The notes under the pieces were generated by a model that was not told where the DNA came from, did not search any database, and worked only from the letters and a program-made list of their open reading frames with translations. From the NCBI RefSeq assembly GCF_031583145.1, contig NZ_CP134050.1:4577501-4641500 (forward strand): a stretch of DNA of 64,000 bases, in the 5' to 3' direction. A program made the position numbers and the translations under genes. Shown here piece by piece: positions 24,915-34,683 of the stretch. This DNA is from Brevibacillus brevis (GTDB lineage: Bacteria > Bacillota > Bacilli > Brevibacillales > Brevibacillaceae). Numbering within the stretch: the stretch's first letter is position 1; every line of letters begins with the position of its first letter.

Positions 24915-24916
24915 CT

Positions 24917-25978
24917 TTATCGGCCGCTCTTCATTTCTGTCCAGTAGCGGTCGTATTCCTGCAAGGTGTCCCCCACGTCTACCAGCCACTCGGCGCGGTC
25001 GATGTCGGCTTTGTCGAGGAAGATCATTTTGTTGGCGCGGTATTCTTCGCTGTGAAGCGGGTATGCTTTCTCGTTCGGGTTGCTGTAACCGATGGACTCG
25101 TAGTTTTTCACGCTGACCTGCGGGTCCATCAGGTAGTCGATGAACTTCTCCGCCAATTCCTTATGCTTGGCGCCTTTCGGGATGGCCAGAGTGTCTGCCC
25201 AGATCGTAGCGCCTTCTTTCGGAATGACGTATTCGACATCCGGATTTTGCGCGTGGATGAACGCGGCGTCACCGGACCAGACAGTACCGATCCATGCTTC
25301 TTCGGCGATCATCTTTTGCTTGATGTTGTCGGTATCGAACGCGACGACGCCCGGCACGAGCGTCTTGAGGTCGCCGAACGCCTTTTCCAGCTGGCCCTTG
25401 TCCGTAGTGCTGTTGGAGAAGCCGTTCTTGATCAGCGCCATGCCCATGACCTCGCGCGGGTCGTTCAGGAGAATCACGCGGTCCTTGTACTTTTCGTTCC
25501 ACAAGTCAGCCCAGCTCGTAGGCGGCTCTTTCACGAACTTCTTGTTGTAGGCGATTCCCGTAATGCCCCACGTATAGACGACGGAGTGCTTGTTGTCCGG
25601 GTCAAACGGAGGTGTCGTAAACGTGGACACCATGTTTTTCATGTTCGGAATGTTTTCCTTGTTCAGCTCTTCCAGCAGACCCAGCTTGATCATCGTCGCG
25701 ACCATGTAGTCGGACGGCTGGATCAGGTCGTAGCCGGATGCGCCCGCCTGAATCTTCGCCAGCATTTCCTCGTTGCTGCCGTATACGTCGTAGTTGACCT
25801 TGACGTTGTACTTTTGTTCAAAGTCTTTGATCACATCCGGATCAAAGTTGTCGGCCCAGCTGTAGATATTGAGCACTTGCTCTTCCTTCTGCTCGGACGA
25901 GGAAGACGAACAGCCTACGACCGTAACTGCGAGTGCGGCGGACAGAGCGCCGATCATGAGGGACTTCAATCGTTTCAT
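24917..25978 (-). CDS. potD: Spermidine/putrescine ABC transporter substrate-binding lipoprotein
   Basis: A 353-residue solute-binding lipoprotein. The signal peptide ends with lipobox VTVVGC (lipidated Cys near 23) and a serine-rich linker. The mature part follows PotD: LNIYSWADNFDPDVIKDFE, YDVYGSNEEMLAKI, and a C-terminal REYRANKMIF-like region. The acidic and aromatic residues lining PotD polyamine pockets (Trp, Asp) are present. It is the last gene of the potABCD operon and delivers polyamine to PotBC. Confidence 0.92.
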   Translation of the reverse strand: MKRLKSLMIGALSAALAVTVVGCSSSSSEQKEEQVLNIYSWADNFDPDVIKDFEQKYNVKVNYDVYGSNEEMLAKIQAGASGYDLIQPSDYMVATMIKLGLLEELNKENIPNMKNMVSTFTTPPFDPDNKHSVVYTWGITGIAYNKKFVKEPPTSWADLWNEKYKDRVILLNDPREVMGMALIKNGFSNSTTDKGQLEKAFGDLKTLVPGVVAFDTDNIKQKMIAEEAWIGTVWSGDAAFIHAQNPDVEYVIPKEGATIWADTLAIPKGAKHKELAEKFIDYLMDPQVSVKNYESIGYSNPNEKAYPLHSEEYRANKMIFLDKADIDRAEWLVDVGDTLQEYDRYWTEMKSGR

Positions 25979-25999
25979 TTTCTCCTCTCAACCTCCAAA

Positions 26000-26791
26000 T
26001 CAGTATGTGATAGTTTTTGAATCCTTGCGTCGGAACAGCTCGGCGACGACCACGAGCAGCACGGTGCTCGCAATCAGCAGAGTAGACAGAGCGTTTACCT
26101 CGGGCGAAACGCCGCGTTTGACCAGGCCGTAAATGTAGAGCGGCAACGTCGTCGAATTGGGCCCTGCCACAAAGAACGAAATGATGAAGTCATCCAGCGA
26201 CAAGGTAAAGGACATGAGAAAGCCTGCCACGACCCCCGGCATGATCAGCGGGAGTGTCACGTAGCGGAGCGTCTCCCACGGAGTGGCGCCCAGGTCCTGG
26301 GCCGCTTCCTCGAGCTCCTTGCCCATATCGGCGAGCCGTGCCGATATGATGACCATCACGTACGGCATGCTGAACGTGACGTGCGCCATGATCAGCGTAG
26401 CCTTGCCCAGCTCCATGTGAATCTGGCTGAACAGGACCAGCAGCGCCAGCCCCATCATGATTTCGGGGATGACGATCGGCAAGTAGACGAGGCCGTTTAC
26501 TACCGTCCTCCAGCGCGCGGAGTAATGCTTGACCGCCAGCGAAGCCGCCGTACCGAGGACGGTCGCCAGCACGCTGCTGATGATTCCGATGCTGAGGCTG
26601 TTGCCCAGCGCCTGCATGACTTGCCTGTTGTCGAATAACGAAAGGTACCATTTCCATGTAAACCCGCTCCAGACGGCATTGATTCGCGAGTCGTTGAACG
26701 AGTAGATCATCAGGATGGCGATCGGCAAATACAGAAAGACCAGCATGAGCCAGGAGTACCCGGTCAGCGTGTGTCTGCGCCATGTTTTCAT
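26000..26791 (-). CDS. potC: Polyamine ABC transporter permease PotC
   Basis: A 263-residue inner-membrane permease with six helices. It contains the ABC-permease EAA loop (EEAAQDLGATPWETLRYVTLPLIMPGV, about residues 165-190) that docks to the ATPase. N-terminal YSWLMLVFLYLPIAILMIYSFNDS is typical of PotC. It overlaps potB by 4 bases. Confidence 0.92.
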   Translation of the reverse strand: MKTWRRHTLTGYSWLMLVFLYLPIAILMIYSFNDSRINAVWSGFTWKWYLSLFDNRQVMQALGNSLSIGIISSVLATVLGTAASLAVKHYSARWRTVVNGLVYLPIVIPEIMMGLALLVLFSQIHMELGKATLIMAHVTFSMPYVMVIISARLADMGKELEEAAQDLGATPWETLRYVTLPLIMPGVVAGFLMSFTLSLDDFIISFFVAGPNSTTLPLYIYGLVKRGVSPEVNALSTLLIASTVLLVVVAELFRRKDSKTITY

Positions 26792-27642
26792 GCGGCTCCC
26801 TCCTTCGTCTCGCTGGCTTTCGTAGCCCGGAAGTACAGGAGAATGAGCAGCATGGACAGGAGCATCAGCACGATGGACAAGGCAGAGCCAAACGGCCAGT
26901 CACGCGCCGACAAGAACTGGTTCTGGATCACGTTTCCGATCAGGGCGGACTTCGCTCCTCCCATCACGTCCGGCACGACGAACATCCCGATCGACGAGAC
27001 AAAGACGAGAATGGATCCTGTCACGACTCCGGACTTCGTCATCGGCAGCGTCACGTGCCAAAACGCTTTCCACGGCGTAGCACCCAGGTCGTAAGCGGCT
27101 TCGAGCTTGCGGCGATCCATCTGCTCCAGCGAAACATAGATCGGCAATACCATAAACGGTACGAGCGTGTAGACCATCCCCAGCAGCACCGAACCGGAAT
27201 TGTACAGGAGCGGAAGCGGCTCCGTAATGAGGCCGAGCGACTCCAGAATCGTGTTGACGACCCCCTGGGATCGCAGGATGATCACCCAGGCGTACGAACG
27301 GACCAGAAAGTTGATCCAGAACGGGATCATCACAAGAAGCAGCCAGATTTGCTGCACCGACCGATCCAGGCGGGAAATGTAGTAGGCTAGCGGATAACCG
27401 AACAAGATCGACAGGACCGTGGTCAGCACCGCGACGACGAGCGTATCCCAAAAGATTTGCCCGTACAATGGATCGAGAATGCGAATGTAGTTGTTCATCG
27501 TAAACTCGTAGACAACTTGTCCGTACGTTCCTCTTTTTAAAAAGGAAAGGACAGCGATCAGCAGCATCGGCACGACGAAGAGCGCAAAGAGCCACACAAG
27601 GGCCGGAAGCGCAAGGATTTTGACCGGCTTTTTGTTTAGCAA
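26788..27642 (-). CDS. potB: Polyamine ABC transporter permease PotB
   Basis: A 284-residue permease with six helices and the EAA motif (EAAYDLGATPWKAFWHVTLPMTKSGV, about 190-215). FLKRGTYGQVVYEFTMNNY near residue 35 matches the PotB periplasmic loop. It overlaps potA (7 bases) and potC (4 bases), so the cluster is one operon. Confidence 0.92.
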   Translation of the reverse strand: MLNKKPVKILALPALVWLFALFVVPMLLIAVLSFLKRGTYGQVVYEFTMNNYIRILDPLYGQIFWDTLVVAVLTTVLSILFGYPLAYYISRLDRSVQQIWLLLVMIPFWINFLVRSYAWVIILRSQGVVNTILESLGLITEPLPLLYNSGSVLLGMVYTLVPFMVLPIYVSLEQMDRRKLEAAYDLGATPWKAFWHVTLPMTKSGVVTGSILVFVSSIGMFVVPDVMGGAKSALIGNVIQNQFLSARDWPFGSALSIVLMLLSMLLILLYFRATKASETKEGAA

Positions 27643-28622
27643 GGCAAAATCACCTCGTCTGCCTGTGACCAGCCGATCGCCACGCGGTCGTCCACCTGCC
27701 AGTCGAGGCCGTTGCCCGCATATTGGTGGGCCATGACCGTCATATCCTGTCCGTCCAGACGGATAAACACCTTCCGCAGGTTGCCCAGGAATACCGCATC
27801 GGTAATCGTCCCCGTGCAGCGGTGCTCGGTGGCATCGGAGTCGGTCCGATACAATTTGATCTTCTCCGGACGCACGGCGCTGCAGGTGTCGCCTTGGCGA
27901 AAAATGTTGTTCTCCCCGATGAAGGTCGCGACAAACAGCGTCTGCGGCTTGTTGTAAATCTCTGCCGGCGAGGCGATCTGCTCGATCCGGCCCTTGTTCA
28001 TGACGGCGATCCGATCTGACATCGCCATCGCCTCTTCCTGGTCATGCGTTACGTAAATAAACGTAATTCCCAGGTTTTTCTGCAAGTTTTTTAGCTCGAG
28101 CTGCAAGCTTTTTCGCAATTGGTAGTCAAGCGCTCCGAGAGGCTCGTCCAACAGCAGCACGCGCGGGTTGTTGACGATGGCGCGGGCGATGGCCACCCGT
28201 TGCTGCTGGCCGCCGGACAGCTGCTTCGGCGTGCGCTTTCTCAGCTCCGTCAATTGGACGTACCCCAGCACTTCTTCCAGCCGCCGCTTCTGCTCGGCTG
28301 CGTTCACTTTCTTCATTTTCAGCCCGAACAGGATGTTCTGCTCCACATTCATGTGCGGAAACAGCGCATACTGCTGAAACACCATGTTCATGTCGCGCTG
28401 ATAGGGAGGCACGCTCCCCAGCGGTTTGCCGTCCAGGAAAATGTCCCCTGCCGTCGGTTCCTCGAAGCCGGCGATCATCCGCAAAAGGGTTGTCTTGCCG
28501 CAGCCGCTCGGACCGAGCAACGTCAAAAACTCCCCTTCTTCGATGGAAAGGGAAAGCGGCGGGACTACGACGGCCTCGGCGAATCTTTTTTCGATTGTAT
28601 CCAGCTGTATGATAGTTTTCAT
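27636..28622 (-). CDS. potA: Polyamine ABC transporter ATPase PotA
   Basis: A 328-residue ATPase. Walker [10 protein letters not shown] (about 34-42), Q-loop [10 protein letters not shown], signature LSGGQQQR, Walker [14 protein letters not shown] and switch [11 protein letters not shown] are all present. The C-terminal TOBE regulatory domain (about 235-325) is typical of the carbohydrate/polyamine importer class. It is the first gene of the operon and powers PotBC. Confidence 0.94.
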   Translation of the reverse strand: MKTIIQLDTIEKRFAEAVVVPPLSLSIEEGEFLTLLGPSGCGKTTLLRMIAGFEEPTAGDIFLDGKPLGSVPPYQRDMNMVFQQYALFPHMNVEQNILFGLKMKKVNAAEQKRRLEEVLGYVQLTELRKRTPKQLSGGQQQRVAIARAIVNNPRVLLLDEPLGALDYQLRKSLQLELKNLQKNLGITFIYVTHDQEEAMAMSDRIAVMNKGRIEQIASPAEIYNKPQTLFVATFIGENNIFRQGDTCSAVRPEKIKLYRTDSDATEHRCTGTITDAVFLGNLRKVFIRLDGQDMTVMAHQYAGNGLDWQVDDRVAIGWSQADEVILPC

Positions 28623-28758
28623 TCGGTCATCTCACCATATGTCATAATACTCATAGCAATCTAGGTTACTATATCGAATATGTTCGGTTTTGTAAACAGT
28701 TTCACCCGTACTCGCTTCAATTTTTCCTCGATCCAAAGGCGGACTTCCGTACAAAAGC

Positions 28759-28796
28759 AGCCGGGCAGTCGCATGACGATAGGCCCGGCTTTTTTA
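28759..28796 (-). terminator. Terminator of EamA gene
   Basis: AGCCGGGC and GCCCGGCT form a stem with T-runs on either strand. It lies just after the transporter's stop. Confidence 0.8.
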
Positions 28797-28807
28797 TGCG
28801 TCTTTTC

Positions 28808-29743
28808 TTATATCGATCCAGAAGCCTCCTCGGCTTTCCGTTTCCCCGATTTCATACCGAAGTAGTTCGTCCCGATTACCCCTGCCACGATCAAGACCGC
28901 TCCAACCACATGGTAGTAAGCCAGGCTCTCTTGCAGAAACACTACTCCCGCCACAACGGTGACCAGCGTCGACAAATTGCCCAGGACGCTCAGCCTGGAC
29001 GCCTCCATCTTCGCCAGCGCGAAATTGTTCAGAAACGAAGTGACGAGCGACGATAAAATGCCGAGGAACAAAATCGAGACGACGAAGCGCGGATGCTGAA
29101 ACGGTTCAAAAAACTGCCCCCACGTGCCGTCCGCCAGGTGACGGGCGACTGCCCAGACGTTGAAGAACAAAAATCCGATGAGCGCGACCGCAAATGTCAT
29201 GTCAATAAAATGAAACGACCTCGTAAGCCTTCTCGCCAGCACGCTGTAACCGGACATGGACAGGGCCGACAGAAGGATCAGAACGGTCCCGAGGGCGTTT
29301 CCCCCGAACGAAGCGCCCTTCATGAGAAAAATAAACACGACGCCCGCCACGGACAACAGGGTAGATGCTTTTTGCAGCCAAGACGACGTCTCCTTTAAAA
29401 ACCAGCTGGCCAAGAGCAGCGTAAAGATCGGAACGGTCGCCTGAATGATCCCTGCCTCGGACGAAGTCGTATAAAGAAGGCCGAACGCTTGCAGCGCAAA
29501 AAATAGCGCAGGATACAGAACTGCGAGCGGCAGAAGCGCCCCCATTTCTCTCGGCCTGATCGAAAGCCGCACCCAGCCGGATAAAACGGGAATCAAGGCC
29601 GCAACAAACGACAAAGTAAAACGGTGCGCCAGCGTATCGACCGGATCGGCGACGGTCAGCGCCATCTTTACGAAAATGAACGACAGGCCGACGATGACGG
29701 CATTGAGAATCGCTGCGACAACGGCTTGCTTGGTTTGGGACAT
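28808..29743 (-). CDS. EamA/DMT family transporter
   Basis: A 311-residue protein with ten membrane helices in two EamA repeats (about 5-140 and 150-290). Repeat one has the FVKMALTVADPVDTLAHRFTLSF region and repeat two the LVTSFLNNFALAKMEASRLSVLGNLSTLVTVVAGVVFLQE region typical of drug/metabolite exporters. A Lys/Arg-rich cytoplasmic tail ends the protein. The substrate is not predictable. The start at 29743 (MSQTKQAV) is preferred over an upstream codon adding 28 polar residues. Confidence 0.9.
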   Translation of the reverse strand: MSQTKQAVVAAILNAVIVGLSFIFVKMALTVADPVDTLAHRFTLSFVAALIPVLSGWVRLSIRPREMGALLPLAVLYPALFFALQAFGLLYTTSSEAGIIQATVPIFTLLLASWFLKETSSWLQKASTLLSVAGVVFIFLMKGASFGGNALGTVLILLSALSMSGYSVLARRLTRSFHFIDMTFAVALIGFLFFNVWAVARHLADGTWGQFFEPFQHPRFVVSILFLGILSSLVTSFLNNFALAKMEASRLSVLGNLSTLVTVVAGVVFLQESLAYYHVVGAVLIVAGVIGTNYFGMKSGKRKAEEASGSI

Positions 29744-29931
29744 ACGTGAATTCTCCTCTCGACAGATCAGACAAACTTTACCAGAAGTCCTTCCTCTATC
29801 ATAAAGGGCCGGCACCCTCCCTTCCATGCGAAAATCGACGAACTGTTCCGATACAGTTTGGGCAGGCGGCGTCTCGCTGGAGGATGATCATTCGGTCTGG
29901 CCGGCTTCGGGAAAACTCGTGTCAACGGGCA

Positions 29932-29967
29932 GAAAAAAAGAGGATTCGCTAATGCGCGAATCCTCTT
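29932..29967 (-). terminator. clpE terminator
   Basis: GAGGATTCGC and GCGAATCCTC pair around a short loop; T-rich DNA follows on the minus strand. Confidence 0.85.
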
Positions 29968-29993
29968 CAAAGGTTGTGGCTCTGTGTCTTCTA

Positions 29994-32129
29994 TTAGGCT
30001 TCCTTGGACACGTGAATCGCATCGTCGACAACTTCGACACGGATTCGTTTGACCTCTTCCTCGTCCATGAGCAGATCGGCGATGCCGTCTTCGACGTGTT
30101 GCTGGATGACCCGGCGCAGCGGTCTTGCCCCGAAAGCCGGATGGTATCCTTTTTCGGCCAGCAGCGCTTTCGCTTCGCCGGTGATGCTCAGCTCCATGCC
30201 TTGCTCTTTCAGGCTGCCGATAACATCCTGCATGAGTACATCCACGATTTTCACCAGGTCTTCCTTTTGCAGATGGTTGAAGGCGATGATCCCGTCAAAA
30301 CGATTGAGAAACTCTGGTCGGAAATAAGCGCCCAGCGAATCGAGAACAGTCGTTTGCTCGGGTTCTTTGGCGCCGAAGCCGACGGAAATTTTCCGCTCGC
30401 TCACACCCGCATTGCTCGTCGCGATGATGACGCTATCCTTGAAAGTGACGGTGCGCCCTTGGCTGTCGGTCAGTCGGCCGTCCTCCAGGATTTGCAGGAA
30501 CATATGCTGTACGTCCGGGTGTGCCTTCTCGATCTCATCCAGCAGGATGATGCTGTACGGATTGCGGCGGACACGCTCGGTCAATTGTCCGGCTTCCTCG
30601 TGGCCGACATACCCTGGCGGAGAACCGATCAGTTTGGAGACGGAATGCTTCTCCATGTATTCGCTCATGTCCAGACGAATCATCGAGTCGCGTGTGCCGA
30701 ACAGCTCCTCGGCCAATGCGCGTGTCAGCTCCGTTTTCCCTACGCCGGTCGGACCGACGAACAGGAAGGAAGCAATTGGTCTGTGCTTTGGCTTCAGACC
30801 TGCGCGGCTGCGGCGGATCGCCTTGGCGACCTGTGTGACTGCCTCCGTCTGGCCGATGACCTTTTGCTGCAAATGCTCGGCGAGATGCTTCATTTTCGCC
30901 TGCTCGTCCCGCTGCAGCTTTTTCACCGGGATACCTGTCTTCTGTTCGATGATTTCCTGAATGTCCTCGACGCGGACGACCGCGCGCGCTTCTTCGCTGT
31001 CCAGCCTATCCAGCCGCTCGAGAATGCCTGCTTCTTCATCGCGCAGCTGGGCCGCACGCTCGTAGTCCTCAGCCTGGGTCGCCTCCTGTTTTTGCGCGGC
31101 GATCTGCTTCAATCGCGCCTGCAGCTCCTCCTTGTCCCCGGTAACCGCACGGAGGTTGATCTTGGAGCCCGCTTCGTCCATCAGGTCGATGGCCTTGTCA
31201 GGCAGGAAGCGGTCCTGGATGTAACGGTGCGAGTATTCCACGCAAGCCGCGATTACCTCGTCCGGGTACGACACTTGGTGGTACGCTTCGTACTTCGGAC
31301 GCAGCCCTTGCAAGATCATGATCGCTTCCTCGGCGGTAGGCTCTTTGACCATAACCGGCTGGAAACGGCGCTCCAGAGCCGCGTCCTTCTCGATGACGCG
31401 GTATTCCTTCAAGGTGGTTGCCCCGATGACCTGCAGCTCGCCGCGGGCCAACGCAGGCTTCAGAATGTTTCCTGCGTCCATGGAGCCCTCGGCCGATCCC
31501 GCTCCGACAAGCAGGTGAAGCTCGTCAATGAACAGAATGACGTTTTTGCGTCTTTGCAGCTCCGCGATGACCTGTTTCATTTTCTCTTCAAACTGGCCGC
31601 GAATGCCGGTGCCCGCGACAAGCGACGCCACGTCGAGCGTATACACGATTTTGTCCTTCAGCTTGGACGGCACACTGCCTTCCACGATGCGAAGGGCCAG
31701 TCCTTCGGCAATCGCCGTTTTCCCTACCCCCGGCTCCCCGATCAGGACCGGATTGTTTTTGCCGCGGCGGTTCAGGATCTCGATCACGCGGTCGATCTCT
31801 TTGTCCCGTCCGATAACCGGATCGATCAGGCCGGCGCGTGCCGCATCGTTCAGATTGCGTCCCAGGCCGTCCAGGATGCCTCCACGGTCGGCGGCAGGAG
31901 CTGTGGGGCCTGCCTGTGCCCCCGGATTCATGGAGCCTTTCGCGAACCCTTGCAGGAAGTCATCCAGCCCGGAAAACGAAGAGAACGGGCCGAAATTCAT
32001 GCCAATCCCGATTTTGTTCGAAAGCTTGGAATGGCATTCATGGCACAGATAATGCTTTTGCTGTTTGCCTTGCACTTGTATATTCAAAAACACGGTCGCG
32101 TTGCGTTCTTTGCATACTTCACACTGCAT
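29994..32129 (-). CDS. clpE: ATP-dependent Clp protease ATPase subunit ClpE
   Basis: A 711-residue Hsp100 unfoldase that feeds substrates to ClpP. The N-terminal zinc finger has Cys3, Cys6, Cys29 and Cys32, which identifies ClpE rather than ClpC. AAA1 has Walker A GEPGVGKT and Walker B LFIDELH. A UVR-like coiled segment follows ([12 protein letters not shown]), and AAA2 has GPTGVGKTE. The C-terminal D2-small domain is complete. Two CtsR operators flank the promoter, so it should be induced by heat and protein stress when CtsR is released. It is transcribed alone. Confidence 0.95.
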   Translation of the reverse strand: MQCEVCKERNATVFLNIQVQGKQQKHYLCHECHSKLSNKIGIGMNFGPFSSFSGLDDFLQGFAKGSMNPGAQAGPTAPAADRGGILDGLGRNLNDAARAGLIDPVIGRDKEIDRVIEILNRRGKNNPVLIGEPGVGKTAIAEGLALRIVEGSVPSKLKDKIVYTLDVASLVAGTGIRGQFEEKMKQVIAELQRRKNVILFIDELHLLVGAGSAEGSMDAGNILKPALARGELQVIGATTLKEYRVIEKDAALERRFQPVMVKEPTAEEAIMILQGLRPKYEAYHQVSYPDEVIAACVEYSHRYIQDRFLPDKAIDLMDEAGSKINLRAVTGDKEELQARLKQIAAQKQEATQAEDYERAAQLRDEEAGILERLDRLDSEEARAVVRVEDIQEIIEQKTGIPVKKLQRDEQAKMKHLAEHLQQKVIGQTEAVTQVAKAIRRSRAGLKPKHRPIASFLFVGPTGVGKTELTRALAEELFGTRDSMIRLDMSEYMEKHSVSKLIGSPPGYVGHEEAGQLTERVRRNPYSIILLDEIEKAHPDVQHMFLQILEDGRLTDSQGRTVTFKDSVIIATSNAGVSERKISVGFGAKEPEQTTVLDSLGAYFRPEFLNRFDGIIAFNHLQKEDLVKIVDVLMQDVIGSLKEQGMELSITGEAKALLAEKGYHPAFGARPLRRVIQQHVEDGIADLLMDEEEVKRIRVEVVDDAIHVSKEA

Positions 32130-32230
32130 AAACTCTTACCCCCTATACAGCGATTGAATGAATTGGAGTAGCGCCCCTGCGGATGGGTAAAAATAGAGAT
32201 GCCATCCCGAAAGGCCGGGCGCTCATTACG

Positions 32231-32289
32231 TTTGACCTTCATTGACCTTTCGATGTCTTTATTATAGTTTGACCATCTTTGACTTTCAA
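32231..32289 (-). promoter_or_regulatory. clpE promoter with two CtsR operators
   Basis: On the minus strand TTGAAA (32284-32289) and TATAAT (32261-32266) are 17 bases apart. AGTCAAA-GAT-GGTCAAA (32268-32284) fills the spacer, and GGTCAAT-GAA-GGTCAAA (32231-32247) lies just downstream of the -10. Both match the CtsR tandem heptad. Confidence 0.92.
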
Positions 32290-32326
32290 GAGGAAATCGT
32301 TAGGAAACGTACTGTCATGCTGAGTA

Positions 32327-32355
32327 TTGCTTCGCTACTTGTCCCTTCCTATAAT
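32327..32355 (+). promoter_or_regulatory. SigA-type promoter of padR-like gene
   Basis: TTGCTT and TATAAT are separated by 17 bases. The -10 is 37 bases upstream of the TTG start. It is divergent from the clpE promoter. Confidence 0.75.
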
Positions 32356-32391
32356 AGTCTTGAGAGACAGAACGTCAGGGGGCCTTTTCCA

Positions 32392-32940
32392 TTGAATACA
32401 CTCGCGTATGGACTTCTTGGGCTGGTGGCCCGGACACCCAGTTCCGGCTATGATTTGATGCTCCAGCTCCAACCTTATTGGCAAGCCAAACACAGTCAGA
32501 TTTACCCGCTTCTCGCCAAACTGGAACAAGAAGGGTACATGGAGTTCACCCGTGTTCACCAGACAGATCGGCCGGATAAAAAAGTGTATTCCATTACGGA
32601 AAAAGGAGAAATTGCGCTGAAACTGTGGCTCGCAGAACCGACAGCCGAGCCGGTCGTCCGGGACGAGCTCGTATTGAAAGCGTACTGCCTGCAGCTCACG
32701 GACGATCAGAAAGCACGCGACCTGTTCATGGAGAGGATCGAACACTGCCAGGAGCAAATGCAAATGTACGAGCACATCATGTCGGAAATGGAGCAGCAGC
32801 TGGACGGAAAGCCCGACCATCCGGATCACCCTGCCTTTAGCGACTATATTCTATTGTCCTGGGGGCGCCGCCGGATGAAAGAAGACATCCTCTGGTGCGA
32901 ATGGGTGCTGGATTTGCTGAAGAAAAAGGAAGCCGAATAA
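32392..32940 (+). CDS. PadR-family transcriptional regulator
   Basis: A 182-residue regulator. The N-terminal winged helix (about 1-75) has the PadR signature: LAYGLLGLVARTPSSGYDLM, then HSQIYPLLAKLEQEGYM and KKVYSITEKGE. The C-terminal half is the helical dimerisation domain of the longer PadR class. The TTG start at 32392 fits the family N-terminus and has an AGGGGG RBS 9 bases upstream; upstream frame up to 32242 would include the clpE operators. No target is adjacent apart from the divergent clpE. Confidence 0.88.
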   Translation: MNTLAYGLLGLVARTPSSGYDLMLQLQPYWQAKHSQIYPLLAKLEQEGYMEFTRVHQTDRPDKKVYSITEKGEIALKLWLAEPTAEPVVRDELVLKAYCLQLTDDQKARDLFMERIEHCQEQMQMYEHIMSEMEQQLDGKPDHPDHPAFSDYILLSWGRRRMKEDILWCEWVLDLLKKKEAE

Positions 32941-32953
32941 TACGCATTGCCAC

Positions 32954-33003
32954 AAGCCTTTCCTCCCCGCGAAGACGTACGGAGACGAGAGGCTTCTTTT
33001 TTT
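32954..33003 (+). terminator. padR-like gene terminator
   Basis: AAGCCTTTCCTC and GAGAGGCTT pair imperfectly, followed by ten T. Confidence 0.75.
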
Positions 33004-33112
33004 TTCGCAACGAGCTGTTACTATTTTCCATTATTTATCCGATAATCAAAAAATAGGCGAATCGGGAGAACCGGTTCGCTAGAGAAAACAGATGGGGGAA
33101 AGGAGGGATAGA

Positions 33113-34525
33113 GTGGCGGAAGCAGATAGCTTGCAGGAAAAAAGTCTCTACAAGCTGGAAAAACAAATCGAAGTTTTATACGACCTGGAGAAGACCGAGT
33201 GGTGCTGGAAACGGTAAAGGCAGCGCTCAGCATCGATCCAAACAACCTGACTGCCCTCTATTATCTCGGTCGTACATACCGCAAATTGAAAAGGAATGAG
33301 GAAGCGCGGGAAATTGCCGGAAGGCTCCTGGAACTGGACGCAGAAAATCCGACCTACCACGCCTTTATGGGCACGATCCTGGATGCTATGGAGCGCTACG
33401 AGGAAGCTGGAGCTGGAATGGCACGAGACGGCACTGGATTTGCTGGAAAACGAGCCGCCCTGGGCTTACGGACTCTTCGTGCTCTCCAAATGCCGCTACG
33501 CCGCTGGAGACTATGAAGAGGCTCTCCGGTCGTATCAGGAGGCGATCGGTCCGGACCCCGACTTGGCCGAGGAAGACTACCATTAGGAGCTCCTCACCGT
33601 AACGGACAACGGCAAGGTCAAATTAAAGGTGGTCGAGCTGGATGCACATCGGCGCCACGACACGTTCGTCCGCCCCACGATCACGTTTGCGGATATCGGC
33701 GGCATGGAGCGTGTAAAGGAAAACATCCGGGTCAACATCATTTTTCCCATGCAGAATCCCGAGCTGTTCCAAGCGTACGGCAAAAGCGCAGGAGGCGGGA
33801 TCTTGCTATACGGCCCTCCCGGCTGCGGGAAGACATTCATCGCCAAGGCGACGGCCGGCGAATGTCAGGCCCATTTTACCACCATGGCCATTACCGATAT
33901 CCTCGACATGTACATCGGGGAAAGCGAAAAGAATTTGCACGAGATCTTTGAAAAGGCCCGCCTGCGTACGCCCTCTGTCGTATTTATCGACGAAATCGAC
34001 GCTATTGGCGGCAACCGTCACAACATGCAGAACAGCACCAGCCGGATCTTGACCAACCAGCTGCTGGTCGAGATGGACAGCACACAAAACAACAATCGCA
34101 ACCTGCTCGTCATCGGCGCGACCAATACCCCGTGGTTCGTAGACTCGGCGCTGCGCAGGCCGGGCCGCTTCGACCGCATTCTCTTCATTCCGCCTCCCGA
34201 TCTCGAAGCGCGTACGGAAATTCTCCAGCTGCACATGAAAGGCAAACCGGCGGAAGCGATCGATTACCAATCCATCGCCCATCAGACGAATCGCTACTCC
34301 GGGGCCGATCTGAAGGCGGTCTGCGACATTGCCAGCGAGAGCGCGATCAAGAGGGCCATGGCGACCGGAAAAATCGTTCCCGTCACGACGGATGACCTGA
34401 TCAATGCGCTGCGAGTCGTCAAGCCCTCTACCATCGAGTGGCTCAACACGGCGAAAAACTACGCGACCTACGCCAATCAAAGCGGCTTGTACGACGATAT
34501 TCTCGAATATTTGCAAAACAGCTAG
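33113..34525 (+). pseudogene. TPR-AAA ATPase gene interrupted by frameshifts and a stop
   Basis: One gene is spread over three pieces. The GTG at 33113 (RBS AAAGGAGGG) starts MAEADSLQEKSLYKLEKQ. The frame shifts near 33160-33195 to a tetratricopeptide part (ALSIDPNNLTALYYLGRTYRKL). It shifts back near 33410 (ELEWHETALDLL, KCRYAAGDYEEALRSYQEAI). A TAG at 33584-33586 follows, then the same frame continues through a complete AAA domain: Walker A GPPGCGKT, Walker B VFIDEID, and second-region arginines RRPGRFDR. An internal start (33629) could still make a 298-residue AAA protein. The lesions may be real decay or assembly error. Confidence 0.75.
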
Positions 34526-34610
34526 CATGTGCTCCCATTCCCTTGTGGAAGGAGCTGGGGGCAGAGTAGCTGCAACTGGGTTCCATCCGCTTCCATTCTC
34601 CTAAAAGAAG

Positions 34611-34647
34611 AAGCCTTCCCTCTTCTTTTATGAAGACCGGGAAGGCT
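34611..34647 (-). terminator. Possible terminator
   Basis: GCCTTCCC and GGGAAGGC pair around an 18-base loop. On the minus strand a T-rich stretch follows. It lies after the secreted helical protein gene. Confidence 0.5.
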
Positions 34648-34683
34648 CGCAGCGGAGCTTGAAAGGATCGCCCCTGCCTTCGC

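Noticed and set aside
29826..32171. 781-codon plus-strand frame opposite clpE
   Set aside because: It is the antisense of a highly conserved ClpE sequence, with no RBS and no recognisable domains; the long frame results from G+C-rich codon bias.
34545..34605. GGAG(C/T)TG-GGCAGAGTA similarity between 34550-34575 and 45510-45530
   Set aside because: Only about 18 bases agree imperfectly, with no shared structure or context; chance cannot be excluded.
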